The translations under genes were made by a program, and so were the position numbers. From Locusta migratoria (lineage: Eukaryota > Arthropoda > Insecta > Orthoptera > Acrididae), in contig CM048744.1 of the NCBI GenBank assembly GCA_026315105.1, forward strand, positions 25,213,759 through 25,277,758: DNA of 64,000 nucleotides, read 5' to 3'. The notes below the pieces were generated by a model that was not told the DNA's origin, did no database searches, and was given only the letters and a program-made list of their open reading frames with translations. This document shows positions 11,860 through 22,655 of this stretch, one piece after another. Within the stretch, counting starts at the first letter, position 1; each line of letters starts with the position of its first letter.

Positions 11860-14800
11860 ATGGCTGACCCACAAGCTTACAGGATAGCAACATCAAACAC
11901 AAATAAGAGCCAGAGTTCCCTCAAGTTTGACAACATTAAAGACTTCTTGTAGCGGCGCGGACATTGATATACTCTTGCTTCAAGAGGTAGAGGAAATAGA
12001 TTTAGATCGAATCCCTGGGTACAACGTCATGGCAAATCCGGGACGTGGTGCCGATTTGGGAACGGCCATCCTGTTCGAAGAAGATATTGTTCTCCACGAC
12101 ATAGAACGGCTAGCAACTAGCAGACGGATTGCCGCAATCGTTAACACCAACAAAATAATAAATGTGCACGCTCCATCTAGCAGTAACAACAGGAGACGCA
12201 AAGCAGAATTTTTCAAAGAAGATATCCTTCCGCTATATGATACACAGTATGACCAACTAATATTAGCAGGAGACTTTAACTGTGTACTGCATGCAAAAGA
12301 CCAGACTCCACATCTTAACAAATCACTAGAACTAGAAAAGATAGTTAAAGATCTAACGTTAACCGACACGTGGGAACACAAGTTGGGCGATAGGCCTGGA
12401 TTCACTCACGTTACAAATCACTCGGCTAGTCGACTAGACCGTATATATGTTTCAGAGAACCTTAAACATCAAGTTTTACATGCAGAAGTCTGGCCAACAA
12501 GCTTTTCTGATCATAATGCCTTTGTTTGTACTTTAAATCTAGAGACAGGGAACATACCGTGGCAAAGGGCAATAGAAACTGAACGTTTCGCATTAAGCGG
12601 ATCAAGCGTATAGGGAGGCACTTACTCAGGCCTGGCATGAAAGCGAAGCTAAGTTTACTTCTTACAACTCAGCGATCAAATGGTGGCTCGAATGTGTCAA
12701 ACCGAAACTACGGAAAGCTATGAAACAATACTCGTAAGACAAAAACTGATGGTTTAAAAGAACTCTGGAATTCTATTACCAATGTCTTCGGGAATTATGT
12801 ACGCTCGTCGCCACAATGTTTGACAAATGTTCACAAATTAAAAAAATTCCAGCAAAAATTTTTCTTTTTAAAAGGGAAACAGCTAGAAGGTTTTAAAATC
12901 AGATCCAGAACTCCACATACTGTAAAAGATGAAGAGCCATCCATCAATCATCTTATATGGGAGACCAAACGCACGAAAACAAAGATGATAACTGAACTAA
13001 AAGATAATGAAGGAACAATTTTAACAGGACCAAAGGTTATCCGAGAAGCTATTGACAGCAACTACGTAGACCTGATATCCAAGAAGCTGCACTTGACGCC
13101 TTACAAAGGAACTTAATGACAAGACTTAGCCCTGCGGATGCCGTAAAGCTCACCGCGGACGTAACGGAAGACGAGATGAAAGACGCTGTATTAAACAGTC
13201 CTCAAAACAAATCACCGGGACGCGATGGTATCCCTGCTAAATTTTATCAAAGTTTCTGGCCGCAGCTGAAGACAAAGTTGACAAATATCTGCAACGATCT
13301 ACAGAAGCCGTGCTCCATTATCCCGCCGAAATTTAAAGGTGGTTTGGTAGTTCTGATACCAAAAAAAACTAACAACAGCACAATCACGAACACGAGACCG
13401 ATTACGTTGTTGAACGGGGAGTACAAAATTTTCGCCCGTGTCTTAGCAGCTCGGATGAAAAGTGTCATTAAAGCAGTCATCGCGCCACACCAGACGAACG
13501 TCGGAAGAGGCAGAGCAGTATACCAAACACTGGCGGATTACAGGGGTATTATAGCCGTCGCTGACGCTTGTGAGATTAAATGTGCAGTAGTAAGTCTTGA
13601 TTTTTAGATAGCGTTTGATAGGGTAAACCACCTGTATCTCTTCCAAATCATGGAGGCAATGGGCTTTCCCCTAGAGTTCATCAGTACGATGAAGAACTTG
13701 ATACAAAATTGTACAATGGGGAATATAATAAATGGCCAAGCAGGCTGTGAAATTCCCATCAACAGTTCAATCAGGCAGGGGTGCCCCATGTCCATGTCAC
13801 TTTTCGCCATAGCTGTAGAGCCACTACTCGTCACTATAAAGAAACTTTTAAAAGGTCTCAAAATAAACAACCAGAAGATTGTCTGCAGGACCTACGCAGA
13901 CGATGTCGCTTTTCTGACCATTGACGCATATGAACTAGAGGTTGCTCTTCAGATAATAACCACATACGAGAGAGCATCCGGTGAACAGCTAAACCGTACA
14001 AAATCAGGCGTAATGAATGTTGGAAGAGGAATAGGCACACTACAACTTGGCCCAATAAAATAAATCCATAAACTGAAATGTCTGGGTATCGACTTCAGAA
14101 GTACAATACGGAAGACCAAAGCAGGAAACTACTCACAAAGATTCGTGCGTGTGTGCATCTGCACAGTTTGAGGAAATTAGATGACATTCAGAAAGTGGCA
14201 CTGGCCAACATCGAAAAGAAATCATGTAGCAGAGGTACTGCCTATCACTCCCGCTATCGCAAATAATATGCTGTCGGCAATTGGACACTTTGTATGTCGT
14301 GGACATATCTTTAAAGTAAATCTTAACTCTCCCGATACGGGATGGAGGACTCAATTTAACCGCTCTTTACCTCAGTGAAACCTGCAAGTTATGGAGGACA
14401 TCACCGAACAGTCTTACCGCGCACCTGCTAAAAGAGATCGCGCGGGCGGACCTCCACCCACCGACTGATGTCCATCACATACAGACAACGCTCTACCACT
14501 TTCGACAATTTCTGTTCGAATAAAGTTATATCCATGACAGACTACCTGTACAAAAAAGAACAATCGTCCGAGAAATATATAAGACACTCACTGAAAACAA
14601 AACAAAAAATGTGATACAACGAAAAATCCCGAACACGAATTGGATTGCAACATGGGAAAATGTTCACAACCCGCATATTCCATCAAACGTAAAAACTTCC
14701 TGGTATGTACTTTTTAATAAAAAAATTCCGACTAAATCAACACTGCATGATATACATTTAACAGATTCCCCATTGTGCTCAATATGCAACCTCGTTGATA

Positions 14801-15060
14801 GTGATGAACATCTTTTTGTGTGCGATGGTGTCAAAGTTGTATGGGACTATGTCCGGCAGAAACTGTCATGCACCAAAAGAAACTCACGACATGTAATAAC
14901 GCCAGTCTATTTTACGAACCCTGATGAAATCCCATTTCCAAAAACAAGACGAAATGCTGTCAACTGGATAATGGGTCATACAGTATACTATCTTCTTAGT
15001 ACAAAAAGAAGACCAAGGTGGATTTTGTACTATACCTCACCATACAGCACCATACACTAG
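11860..15060 (+). pseudogene. ORF2 (endonuclease-reverse transcriptase) of the Tx1-like element
   Basis: ATG at 11860. After a frameshift near 11950 the endonuclease is readable to about 12600: DILLLQEVEE (catalytic E), LILAGDFNCVL, SRLDRIYVS and SFSDHNAFV (SDH), so all the usual endonuclease motifs are present. A frameshift near 12600 follows. Reverse transcriptase: SPGRDGIPAKFYQ, VVLIPKK, RPITLLNGEYKIFARVLA, SLDF-stop-IAFDRV (TAG at 13605-13607), IRQGCPMSMSLFAIAVEPL and CRTYADDVAFL (catalytic YADD intact). The C-terminus carries a CX2C-type knuckle (CSICNLVDSDEHLFVC, near 14776-14823) and ends at TAG 15058-15060. Stops and frameshifts make it non-functional, but decay is modest. Confidence 0.8.
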
Positions 15061-15285
15061 AACAGAAACGAAACTACGAGTAACACTTCGCTAATTTCTG
15101 GAGCAAGACTATGCTGTAAACACGAATTACACACCCGAAGAAATTGTCAAACAGGGGAATAAGTAACTTCGAACAAAGAGAAAACCATTTTATTAATTTT
15201 TATAAATTTTGTTATTTAGTTATTTTGTATATTTGTATAAACTCGCAGGAAATTAATGATGGAGTAATCACTGCCACCGAGATGA

Positions 15286-15482
15286 ATTCAAATGTTCAAA
15301 TGTCTGTAAAGCTTATGGTACTTAACTGTGGGGTCATCAGTCCCTAAACTTACAAACTACTTATGAACCAGCTTATACTAAAGACGGCATCCATGCCCGA
15401 GGGGGGATTCGAAACTCCGACGGGGAACGGCCTCGCGCATCGTAGCATAGCGCCTCAATGCGCTCGGCCGCTCCGCCGCGGC
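15286..15482 (-). mobile_element. SINE-A in the 3' UTR of the Tx1-like element, 12-bp duplication
   Basis: Minus-strand tRNA-like head (gcggccgagcgcattgaggcg type) and the standard SINE-A body ending aagctttacagacatttgaa. The flanks ccaccgagatga at 15274-15285 and 15483-15494 are perfect. It is younger than its host element. Confidence 0.92.
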
Positions 15483-15838
15483 CCACCGAGATGAGAAGGC
15501 ACAAGTGCGTATGTGTAAAGGCTTAGGCACGTTTATTTTCCTACCTCCTATTTTTAACACACGATGTGCGGAAAAAAGGTAGGCCGTAGTGTGTATTTTA
15601 TACATCCTTCATCAATTAGTTTGTTTCACCCTAGAATGGCGGTTATGTTACCTACATTACATAAATTTCTAAATGTGTTTCCCACTCAAGAGACATTTTA
15701 CATACAGAAATCCAAGTTCACTATCAAATGCAGAAGAAGTACTTTATGTTATATTTACCCTTCAAAAGAAGAATGTTATGTTGCTTAAATAATGTCAATC
15801 AAGCAATAAAAAAGTACCAAAAAAAAGTATAACAAAAC

Positions 15839-16017
15839 GGTAAGACGTCTGCCTTGTAAGCATGTGGGTCCGGGTTCGATTCCCGGCCGCATCATAAATT
15901 TTAATTCATTGCTTCCCCTTCATCATTAATGTCTTGGACATATTCGAGACGAAAAACCGTCTCAGGGTTTATGAATTTATATTTAAATTGAAATTTATAT
16001 CATCTTAGCAGGAATGT
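15839..16017 (+). repeat. 3' part of the split tRNA-like sequence plus B module
   Basis: ggtaagacgtctgccttgtaag continues the tRNA-like sequence broken at 10211. It has a 7-base loop cttgtaa (anticodon position TGT) and a B box gggttcgattccc, followed by cggccgcatca. The B module (ataaattttaattc to aatttatatcat) matches the inverted copy at 9893-9990. Confidence 0.7.
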
Positions 16018-16330
16018 TTCACTGTGTCCATTGCCGAGGTGCTATTCCGCTGCATGGAGAGCCTTGGCAGTAGTGGCAATTATCTATGGAAAACAGAAAC
16101 TGAATTAAAGTTTGTGGTATGGAGGGAAGTCGTACTTTCACTATTCCGAGGCGCCTTAATCTTTAGTAATGCGTTGGTCTAACAGCAAGACGTCTGCCTA
16201 GTATCCATGGAAGTCTGGGTTCGATTCCCGGCCGCATCATAAATTTTAATTTCATTGCTTCACCTTTATCATTAGTTTTCGAGATTTCCTGTGAGTGAGT
16301 GAATGAGTGTCCTTTCGCTTTTATATAGCT
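16018..16330 (+). repeat. A module, intact tRNA-like unit and partial B module
   Basis: The A module (16018-16170) is followed by an uninterrupted tRNA-like unit at 16171-16239 (gcgttggtctaacagcaaga ... gggttcgattcccggccgcatca) and about 90 bases of B module. This is the empty-site reference for the split unit. I read it as a tRNA-derived repeat, not a working tRNA gene: the anticodon arm pairs poorly and the copies are embedded in a dispersed repeat. Confidence 0.65.
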
Positions 16331-17332
16331 GGAAATATGTAGAAAATATAACATTGATGATGTTTATAGAAAATTTATGTTAGATTTTACTGTATACGTA
16401 GTAAGCAATAATTTTATATAAAGGTTATATAAAGAAATCTAGACCGTGTGATCAAAAGCATTCAGAACCTTGCTGAAAATGACTTACAAGTTCGTGGCGC
16501 TATCGGTCGGTATGTAATGCTACTTTCCTTTCTTGCTTGTTGTTGCCGTTGAGGTTAATGTTAGGTACCACTATTAAAATTGAACAGGTCTTGAAATATT
16601 AGGGAGAAAAATAATTATAAAGAACAGATCTACTGAAGAAAACATGAAAGATACCGCACTTAGTGTTTAGTGGTCGTAATAGTTTGAACAAAGACAGCAC
16701 CAGAAAACATCACTACATAAGAAAGTGGCGGAATCCGAACTTTACCTGACATATTAGATGAACCTACTTTGATAGTCATACTGCATTTTGTAAGATGATG
16801 CTCGGTTTGTTAAGTGGGGAATGCATGAGATAAATGACTGTAAAAAATACTAAGTTGATTTTGTTTGTAGTAAAATTTGTTGAAATTGATCGAACTTCGT
16901 TTCACAGCGAAGATTCTTTGCAGGCATTGCAGAGAAAATCTAGTCACAATGGTTACTTTAAATAGCATCCAGAAATTTTCATCGAATTATTATTGTAAGT
17001 CCAACAATGAGTCCAAGCATCATTTTACAAGTTAAAGATATTGCTGAAAAAATAGAAACATGATATTAATATGGTAGTGATAGGGCATGGTAAAATAAGA
17101 AATGATATTCCACGAAACTTAATTTTATTCAGATATTCTTATACCCCAAGCTTACACAATTATATGTAAGCGTAAAGAGATCAAAGAGCTACGTCTGTAT
17201 CGTACGATGGCTAGAATAAGAAAAGACGAAATGCAATTCCTCTTTCTTCCCAGCTCGAGAGAAAAAAGAGAAAAAAAAAAAAACACACTATCACTACTCG
17301 CTGCCGAAGAAAGCTGTTGCCAGCGACAAGCG

Positions 17333-17335
<3 letters not shown>
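16331..17335. other. No recognised feature
   Basis: AT-rich sequence with no open frame above 60 codons and no motif I recognise apart from a short purine-rich run near 17260. Confidence 0.4.

Positions 17336-17390
<55 letters not shown>
17336..17390. repeat. (TA)n microsatellite
   Basis: An uninterrupted run of about 27 TA units. It directly borders the decayed Tc1 fragment on its right. Confidence 0.97.
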
Positions 17391-17392
<2 letters not shown>

Positions 17393-17399
17393 GGCGGTG

Positions 17400-17870
17400 A
17401 GGCGTGGCACGAAGTCAGCGTTGCAAAACATCCCAAATGTGTTCTACAGGTTTCAAGTCAGGCCAGTCCATTATAGGGAGTTTGTTGTCGTGTAACCTTT
17501 TCACCATACACCGTGCATTATGAACAGGTGCTTGATTGTTTTGAAAGATGAAATCGCCTTACCTGATTTGCTCTTCACCGATTGAAAGCTGGAATTTGAT
17601 TAAACATCAATGTAGGCCTGTGCTCTGATAGTGCCACGCTAAACCACAAAGGGTGTAAACTCCTCTCCATGAAACACGTGACCACATCGTAACACCACCG
17701 CTCCGAAATTTTCTGTTGGCGCTACACACGCTGGGGAATGACGTTCACCGGGCATTCCCCATATCCGCACCCTGTCATCGGGCAGCCGAATTGTGTACCG
17801 AGATTTGTCACTGGACAGAAAGTTTTTACACTGTTCAGTTTTTCAACGTTGATGCTCCTTACTTAAAGGC
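17400..17870 (-). pseudogene. Tc1/mariner-like transposase C-terminal fragment
   Basis: On the minus strand, traces include RVRIWGMPGERHSPACVA near 17755, HVFHGEEFTPFVV near 17670, RGTIRAQAYIDV near 17640, and MDWPDLKPVEHIWDVLQR near 17470-17420. The last corresponds to the WP-SPDLNPIEH-LWD block that holds the third catalytic residue, here E. Part of the SPDLN stretch is deleted. Several stops intervene. It is a different Tc1 family from the element at 17966. Confidence 0.7.
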
Positions 17871-17965
17871 GTCGTTTGGCATTGACCTGTGTTATGTGTC
17901 GTTTATACGTAGCCATTTCACCATGAAATTCAAGTTTTCTCACCTTCTGGGTAACTGTCATAGTA

Positions 17966-19307
17966 CACTCCTGGTCATTAAAATTGTTACACCACAAAGA
18001 TGTGCTACAGACGCGAAATTTAACCTACAGGAAGAAGGTGCTGTGATATGAAAATGATTAGCTTTTCAGAGCATTCACACATGGTTGGCGCCGGTGGCGA
18101 CACCTGCAACGTGCTGACATGAGGAAAGTTTCCAACTGATTTCTGATACACAAACAGCAGTTGACCAGCGTTATCTGGTGAAACGTTGTTGTGATGCCTC
18201 GTGTAAGAAGGAGAAATGCGTACCATCACGTTTCCGACTTTGATAAAGGTCGGATTGTAGCTAATCGCGATTGCGATTTATCCTATCCCGATATGGCTGC
18301 TCGCGTTGGACTCGATCGAATGACTGTTAGCAGAATATGGAATCGGTGTGTTCAGGAGGGCAATACGAATCGTCGCGCTGGATCCAAACGGCGTCGTACC
18401 ACTAGCAGTCGAGATGACAGGCATCTTGTCTGCATGGCTGTAACGGATCGTGCAGCCACGTTTCGATCCCTGACTCAACAGATGTGGACGTTCGCAAAAC
18501 AACAACCATCTGGACGAACAATTCGACGACGTTTGCAGCAGCATGTACTATCAGCTCGGAGACCATGGCTGCGGTTACACGTGATTCTGCAATACAGACA
18601 GGAGCGCTCGTGATGGTGTACGCAACGACAAACCTGGGTGCACGAATGGCAAAAAGTCATTTTTTCGGGTGAAACTAGGTTCTGTTTACAGCATCATGAT
18701 GGTCGCATCCATATTTGGCGACATCGCGGTGAACTCACATCGGAAGCGGGTATTCGTCATCGTCATACTGGCGTATCACCAGGAGTTGTGGTATGGAGTG
18801 CCATTGGTTACACGTCTCGCTCATCTCTTGTTGGCATCGACGGCACTTTGAACAGTGGCCGTTACATTTCAGATTTGTTACGACCCGTGGCTCTACCCTC
18901 CATTCGATCCCTGCGAAAACCTACATTTCAGCAGGATAATGCACGACCGCATGTTGCAGGTCCTGTATGGGTCTTTCTGGATCCGGATAATTTTCGGCTG
19001 CTGCCCTGGCCAGGACATTCTCCAGATCTCTCACCAATGAAAACATGTGGTCATTGGTGGCCTTCTGGTCAATGGTGGCCATCACAATACGCCAGTCACT
19101 ACTCCTGATGAACTGTGGTATGGTGTTGAAGCTGCATGGGCATCTGCACCTGTACACGCCATCCAAGCTCTGTACTGATTTCTCAGGATCTATGCACCCA
19201 AATTGCGTGAAAATGTAGTCACGTGTCAGTTCTAGTACAATATATGTGTCCAACGAATACCCGTTTATCATCTGCATTTCTTCTCGGAATTGACATGGCC
19301 AGTAGTG
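17966..19307 (+). mobile_element. Tc1-like DNA transposon with TA flanks
   Basis: The left end cactcctggtcattaaaatt and the right end tggccagtagtg are imperfect inverted repeats, flanked by TA at 17964-17965 and 19308-19309. At 1342 bp with one transposase frame, it has the usual Tc1 layout. An internally deleted relative lies at 36537-37424. Confidence 0.9.
18191..19168 (+). pseudogene. Tc1-like transposase, inactivated
   Basis: The ATG frame MPRVRRRNAYHHVSDFDKGR begins a paired helix-turn-helix DNA-binding region (to about residue 120). Breaks: TGA at 18611-18613; then the first catalytic block reads VIFSGETRF, where the family has D before E (GGT at 18668-18670 replaces an aspartate codon). 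The second block FQQDNARPH is intact near 18930. In the third block (SPDLSPM-K, near 19025-19040) a one-base deletion removes the reading of the catalytic E and shifts the frame. Downstream the frame PVTTPDELWYGVEAAWAS is readable to TGA at about 19175. At least three inactivating lesions. Confidence 0.85.
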
Positions 19308-19309
19308 TA

Positions 19310-20027
19310 ATTTGCCTAAAACTGTATGAATCGTTTGTAATCATTTTGTATAGTACCACTCGTGGCATTGGAACAATACAAGCTGAGCGCACACGACACA
19401 AAATTGGTCACATCAACGCGAACGCGCAGATGAATCGTTATGCCTTTGACATGATTGCACAGCTATCGAGTCACGTGCGCAACTTCGCTTCCACGACCTC
19501 TATGTGAGCTTAGGGCAGTACAGATCAGTGATACGTTTGCGTTTGATGTTGAAATTGTTCACAAACAAAGGTAAATAAAAGGCCGTCTCATATTGGCGGA
19601 AAGGGCGTTTTCTCATCCGCATACTCATATGGTGTTCAAAATGGTTCGATATTTTAGTGTTTCATATAGTAATTTTCAACGTGTCTAGAGGCAGTGGTAT
19701 AATATTCACAGCAAGGAAACGCGATGTCCAAATTTTGCTCGGAGAAAGATTCTGATGTTATTCTCGAAAACCCTAAATAGTCTTTGAACAGGTCGGCAGA
19801 GATTTATTAGGCAGTTCAGTGACAATCAGAAATCAACGTGACCAAAACTCAGAAGTCGAGAATTAGTCGGAGATCGTCGGCTATCAGAAGACACGAGACG
19901 TCCATGAGTGAAGAAAACAAGTCGCAGTACACCACCGTGGATTTAATCCCAAACAGCGTTCCATAGCCGAAGTGAGTATTCTCGTAGACGTTAGTCCATA
20001 GGTGTGAAAACTAATACAGACAGAGCA
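19310..20027. other. No recognised feature
   Basis: Non-repetitive by eye. Short open frames only, no motif recognised. Confidence 0.4.
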
Positions 20028-20226
20028 GCCGAGTCGGAGTGGCCGAGCGCATTGAGGCGCTATTCTCCGATGCGCGATGCAGCTCCCCGTCGAAGAATTT
20101 GAATCCTCCATCTGTCATGGATGTTTGTGTTGTCTTTAGTGTAAGTTAGTTTATATGTAGTTTGTAAGTTTAGGGATTGAGGACAACGTAGTTAAATCTC
20201 ATAAACTTAACAAACATTTGGTTTGA
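20028..20226 (+). mobile_element. SINE-A, diverged copy
   Basis: Plus-strand head gccgagtcggagtggccgag with an anticodon-arm-like gcgcattgaggcgc, a decayed B box (aatttgaatcctcc), and a body ending aaacttaacaaacatttggtt. More diverged than the other copies. I could not define a convincing target-site duplication. Confidence 0.85.
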
Positions 20227-20634
20227 ACAAGCAGATCAATCGACGGAGAAACGAGAACTGGCGACGGAGGCTGAAGTCCTGCCCTATATCGAGTTTCAGT
20301 CGTGAGTGAAGCGGGCAGTAAGCACAATGGCAGACATTCTTTCTCAAGTGCCACAGTAGGCCCCCTGAAGGTGGTTCGATTGTTCATGGACTGGCGGGCG
20401 AATCGTACAGTGTAATTTTCGTCAAAACTGTCAAAATGTGTGTTTGTGTACGTGTCGCCTCTTTTTGTGAAGCCACAATGACGAAGGACCAGGGTTTGGC
20501 CGGGCATGGTTTGCGTTGCGGGCTAGCCAGCTTTCCAGGCGAACAGCGAGTCGCCAACAGGTGTTGACGGGTTCCGCACATTATGCAGACGCATCGGAAA
20601 CACGGCATTTGCCTTGTTGATCAAACTCGTTTCC

Positions 20635-20678
20635 AAAAAAGAAAACAAAAAAACAAATAATAATAATAATAATGTGTT

Positions 20679-20718
<40 letters not shown>

Positions 20719-20740
20719 AGAAGAAGAAGAAGATCAGCAC
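20635..20740. repeat. Low-complexity (A)n, (TAA)n and (GAA)n tract
   Basis: taataataataat at 20658-20672, a 35-base A run at 20682-20716, then aagaagaagaag to about 20731. Its position next to a minus-strand tRNA-like head on the right suggests mixed SINE-tail and replication-slippage origins. Confidence 0.85.
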
Positions 20741-20845
20741 TATGGCACTGAAATAACGGAGCCAATGAAACCGTGAGCCGGACAGGGAATCGACGTCAGC
20801 GCCCGCCTTAACCGCTTGGCTACCCGAGATCGCCACCTGTCCGTT
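20741..20845 (-). repeat. tRNA-like SINE head inserted at the RTE 3' boundary
   Basis: On the minus strand: ggtagccaagcggttaaggc (A-box-like) followed by gtcgattccctgtccggctc (B-box-like). It is a different head from SINE-A and SINE-B. The RTE reading frame on the right stops exactly where this begins (about 20846). Confidence 0.6.
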
Positions 20846-21361
20846 CCATCTCCTGCTCATCTCCTCATGAGAAATGCAATACACGTCCATTTCAATCTGC
20901 TTACTGTATTCATCCCTTGGTCTCCCTCTGCTATTTTTCTCACCAACTTCCCTCCAATGCAAAATTCACAACTCCTTGGTGTCTAAGAACGTGTCCTACC
21001 AATCGATTCTTTCTTTTAGTCAAGGTATGCGAGAAACTCCTTTTCTCCCCAATTCTGTTCAGTACCTCCTCATTAGTTACGCGATCCACCCACCTAATCT
21101 TCATATTCTTCTCTAACACCACATTTAAGAAGCCTCTATGCTCTTCCTGTCTGAACTATTTGTCGTACAAGATTCATTCGCGTACAAGGCAACACTCTAC
21201 ACAAATCCTTTCAGAAAAGACTTCCTTACACATTAATTAATATTCGATGTTAGCAAATTAGTCTTTTTAGAAAACGTTTTCCTTCCTATTGCCATTTTGC
21301 GTTTTATATCTTCTTCACTACGACCGTCATATGTTAATTTACAACCCAAGTAACAAAACTC

Positions 21362-21565
21362 GTGCCGACCGCGGTGGCCGAGGGGACTGAGGCGCACCAG
21401 TCACGGTCTGCACGGCCACTACGGTCGGGGGTTCGAATCCCCCCTCGGGCATGGATATTTGTGCCGTCCTGAGTATTAGCTAGTTCATAAGTAGTTTGTA
21501 AGTTTAGGGACTGATGACTCCGTAGTTAAGTTCCATAAGCTATACAAACATTTAAACATTTTTTG
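21362..21565 (+). mobile_element. SINE-A nested in the antisense RTE, 10-bp duplication
   Basis: Well-preserved head gaccgcggtggccgagggga, B box gggttcgaatccccc, and body to aaacatttaaacattttttg. Flanks aacaaaactc at 21352-21361 and 21566-21575 are perfect. The RTE sequence is continuous once the SINE and one flank are removed. Confidence 0.94.
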
Positions 21566-21715
21566 AACAAAACTCATCTACCTCCTTTATTGTTTCGTTA
21601 TCTAATCTAATTCCTTCAGAATCGCCTGATTTTCTAACACTGCCTTGTTTTGCTCTTGTTAATGTTCATCTTATATGCTCCTTTGAACACACTGTCCATT
21701 CCGTTCAATTGCTCC

Positions 21716-21904
21716 AAATTCAATTGTTTGTATAGCTTATGGGACTTAACTACGGGGTCATCAGTCCCTAAACTTACTTATGAACTAACTAAGACTAAGG
21801 ACGGCACAAATATCCATTCCCGAGGGGGGATTCGAACCTCAGACCGTAGTGGCCGTACAGAACGTGACTGGAGCGCCTCAGTCCCCTCGGCCACTGCGGC
21901 CGGC
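21716..21904 (-). mobile_element. SINE-A nested in the antisense RTE, 11-bp duplication with one mismatch
   Basis: Minus-strand copy with head ccggccgcagtggccgaggg and B-box complement gattcgaacc. Flanks tcaattgctcc (21705-21715) and tcaatcgctcc (21905-21915) differ at one base. The body is short by about 12 bases near cttacttatgaac. Confidence 0.93.
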
Positions 21905-22080
21905 TCAATCGCTCCTCCACGTCCTTGGCTGTCTCTCACAGAATTACAGTGTCATCATCAAAATGCAACGGTTTTATTTCTTCACCCTGAATTTTAATTC
22001 CTTCTCCAAATTTGTCCGTGTTTTCCTTATAAATTGCTCATTGTAGAAATTCAATAGCATTGGAGAAAGCCTCTCTGTAT

Positions 22081-22655
22081 ACTAAAAGCAGTTACGTACC
22101 TGTTACAGTTGGCATTTAACTGCTTATTAAAGTACTCCACATATAATTTGGAAGATGTTCTGGAGGATAGTCGGATGTAAACTCTTGTCCTGGTGGATAG
22201 ACAGATATAAAATCTTGCGGTGGTGGATGGTCACAATAAAACAGAGAGACGGACATTAAATAAGAATGCCCATAGTGCACATTTCTGACTGAATACATCC
22301 ATAACACTGATTAGCGGGGTTGCAAATGCTGCAAATGAATGCCGTTAGCGTGCGTTGCTGTGAGTTTGTCTCTATTGATTTCTATCGATTTGTGAAAATC
22401 GACTAACACGAATAATTTTACAAGGTTTTCATTTTTTCTACTATCTATCATATAATTTATAATTAGTTGGAAGTTAAAACCTATTAATAAACATAATTAC
22501 TGTAAAAGAACAACCAGAGTTGCATTCAAGGCACTTGGATATTAGTGTGACCCTGTACAAAGTTACATCGGTGGCTCAAGGTCTAAGAAGGAGACTACAT
22601 GGGTATAGGATTTTGGAAATTTTTACATTTAATGAACTTTAATGACCATCAACGA
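22081..22655. other. Mostly unrecognised; short degenerate tandem repeat
   Basis: At 22150-22232 a motif of about 28 bases (tggaggatagtcggatgtaa, tggtggatagacagatataa, tggtggatggtcac) occurs three times with drift. The rest has no recognised feature. Confidence 0.4.

Larger units (their letters stand above)
10212..15838 (+). mobile_element. Tx1/L1-like non-LTR retrotransposon inserted in a tRNA-like sequence
   Basis: About 5.6 kb, with a 5' leader (10212-10357), ORF1 (10358-11823), ORF2 (11860-15060) and a 3' UTR ending in an aataaa at about 15805 and an A-rich tail (aaaaaaaagtataacaaaac). The left junction is after taatggta and the right junction before ggtaagacg, so the duplication is about 4 bp (ggta at 10208-10211 and 15839-15842). 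ORF2 resembles L1/Tx1 proteins (IPKK, RPITLLN, a C-terminal CSICN zinc knuckle) rather than CR1 or RTE. The Tx1 clade is known for elements that target RNA genes. A SINE-A (15286-15482) landed in its 3' UTR. Stops show the copy is dead. Confidence 0.8.
20850..22075 (-). pseudogene. RTE reverse transcriptase C-terminal half, degenerate
   Basis: Minus-strand traces: IKIQGEEIKPLHFDDDTVIL near 21990-21940, in which the catalytic FADD reads FDDD. The longest clean segment is VDRVTNEEVLNRIGEKRSFS, then GHVLRHQGVVNFALEGS, around 21110-20945. A GRPRDEYSKQIEMDVYC segment (about 20940-20880) completes the known C-terminus. Frameshifts and stops occur between the pieces. Confidence 0.8.
20846..22080 (-). 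mobile_element. RTE-like element, antisense, truncated at both ends, with two nested SINEs
   Basis: Read right to left it begins just before the reverse transcriptase motif C region (near 22070) and ends in the C-terminal domain. It is the same family as 4917-7674 and 26688-27182. SINE-A copies interrupt it at 21716-21904 (same strand as the RTE) and 21362-21565 (opposite strand). The family's 3' tail is missing, replaced by the tRNA-like SINE head at 20741-20845. Confidence 0.85.

Noticed and set aside
16171..16239. Functional tRNA gene
   Set aside because: The anticodon arm pairs poorly and the unit sits in a repeated module with other copies nearby, so a tRNA-derived repeat is more likely.
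17336..17392. Isoleucine-tyrosine repeat peptides from (TA)n tracts (also at 61237 and 63417)
   Set aside because: Translation of a dinucleotide repeat, not protein coding.
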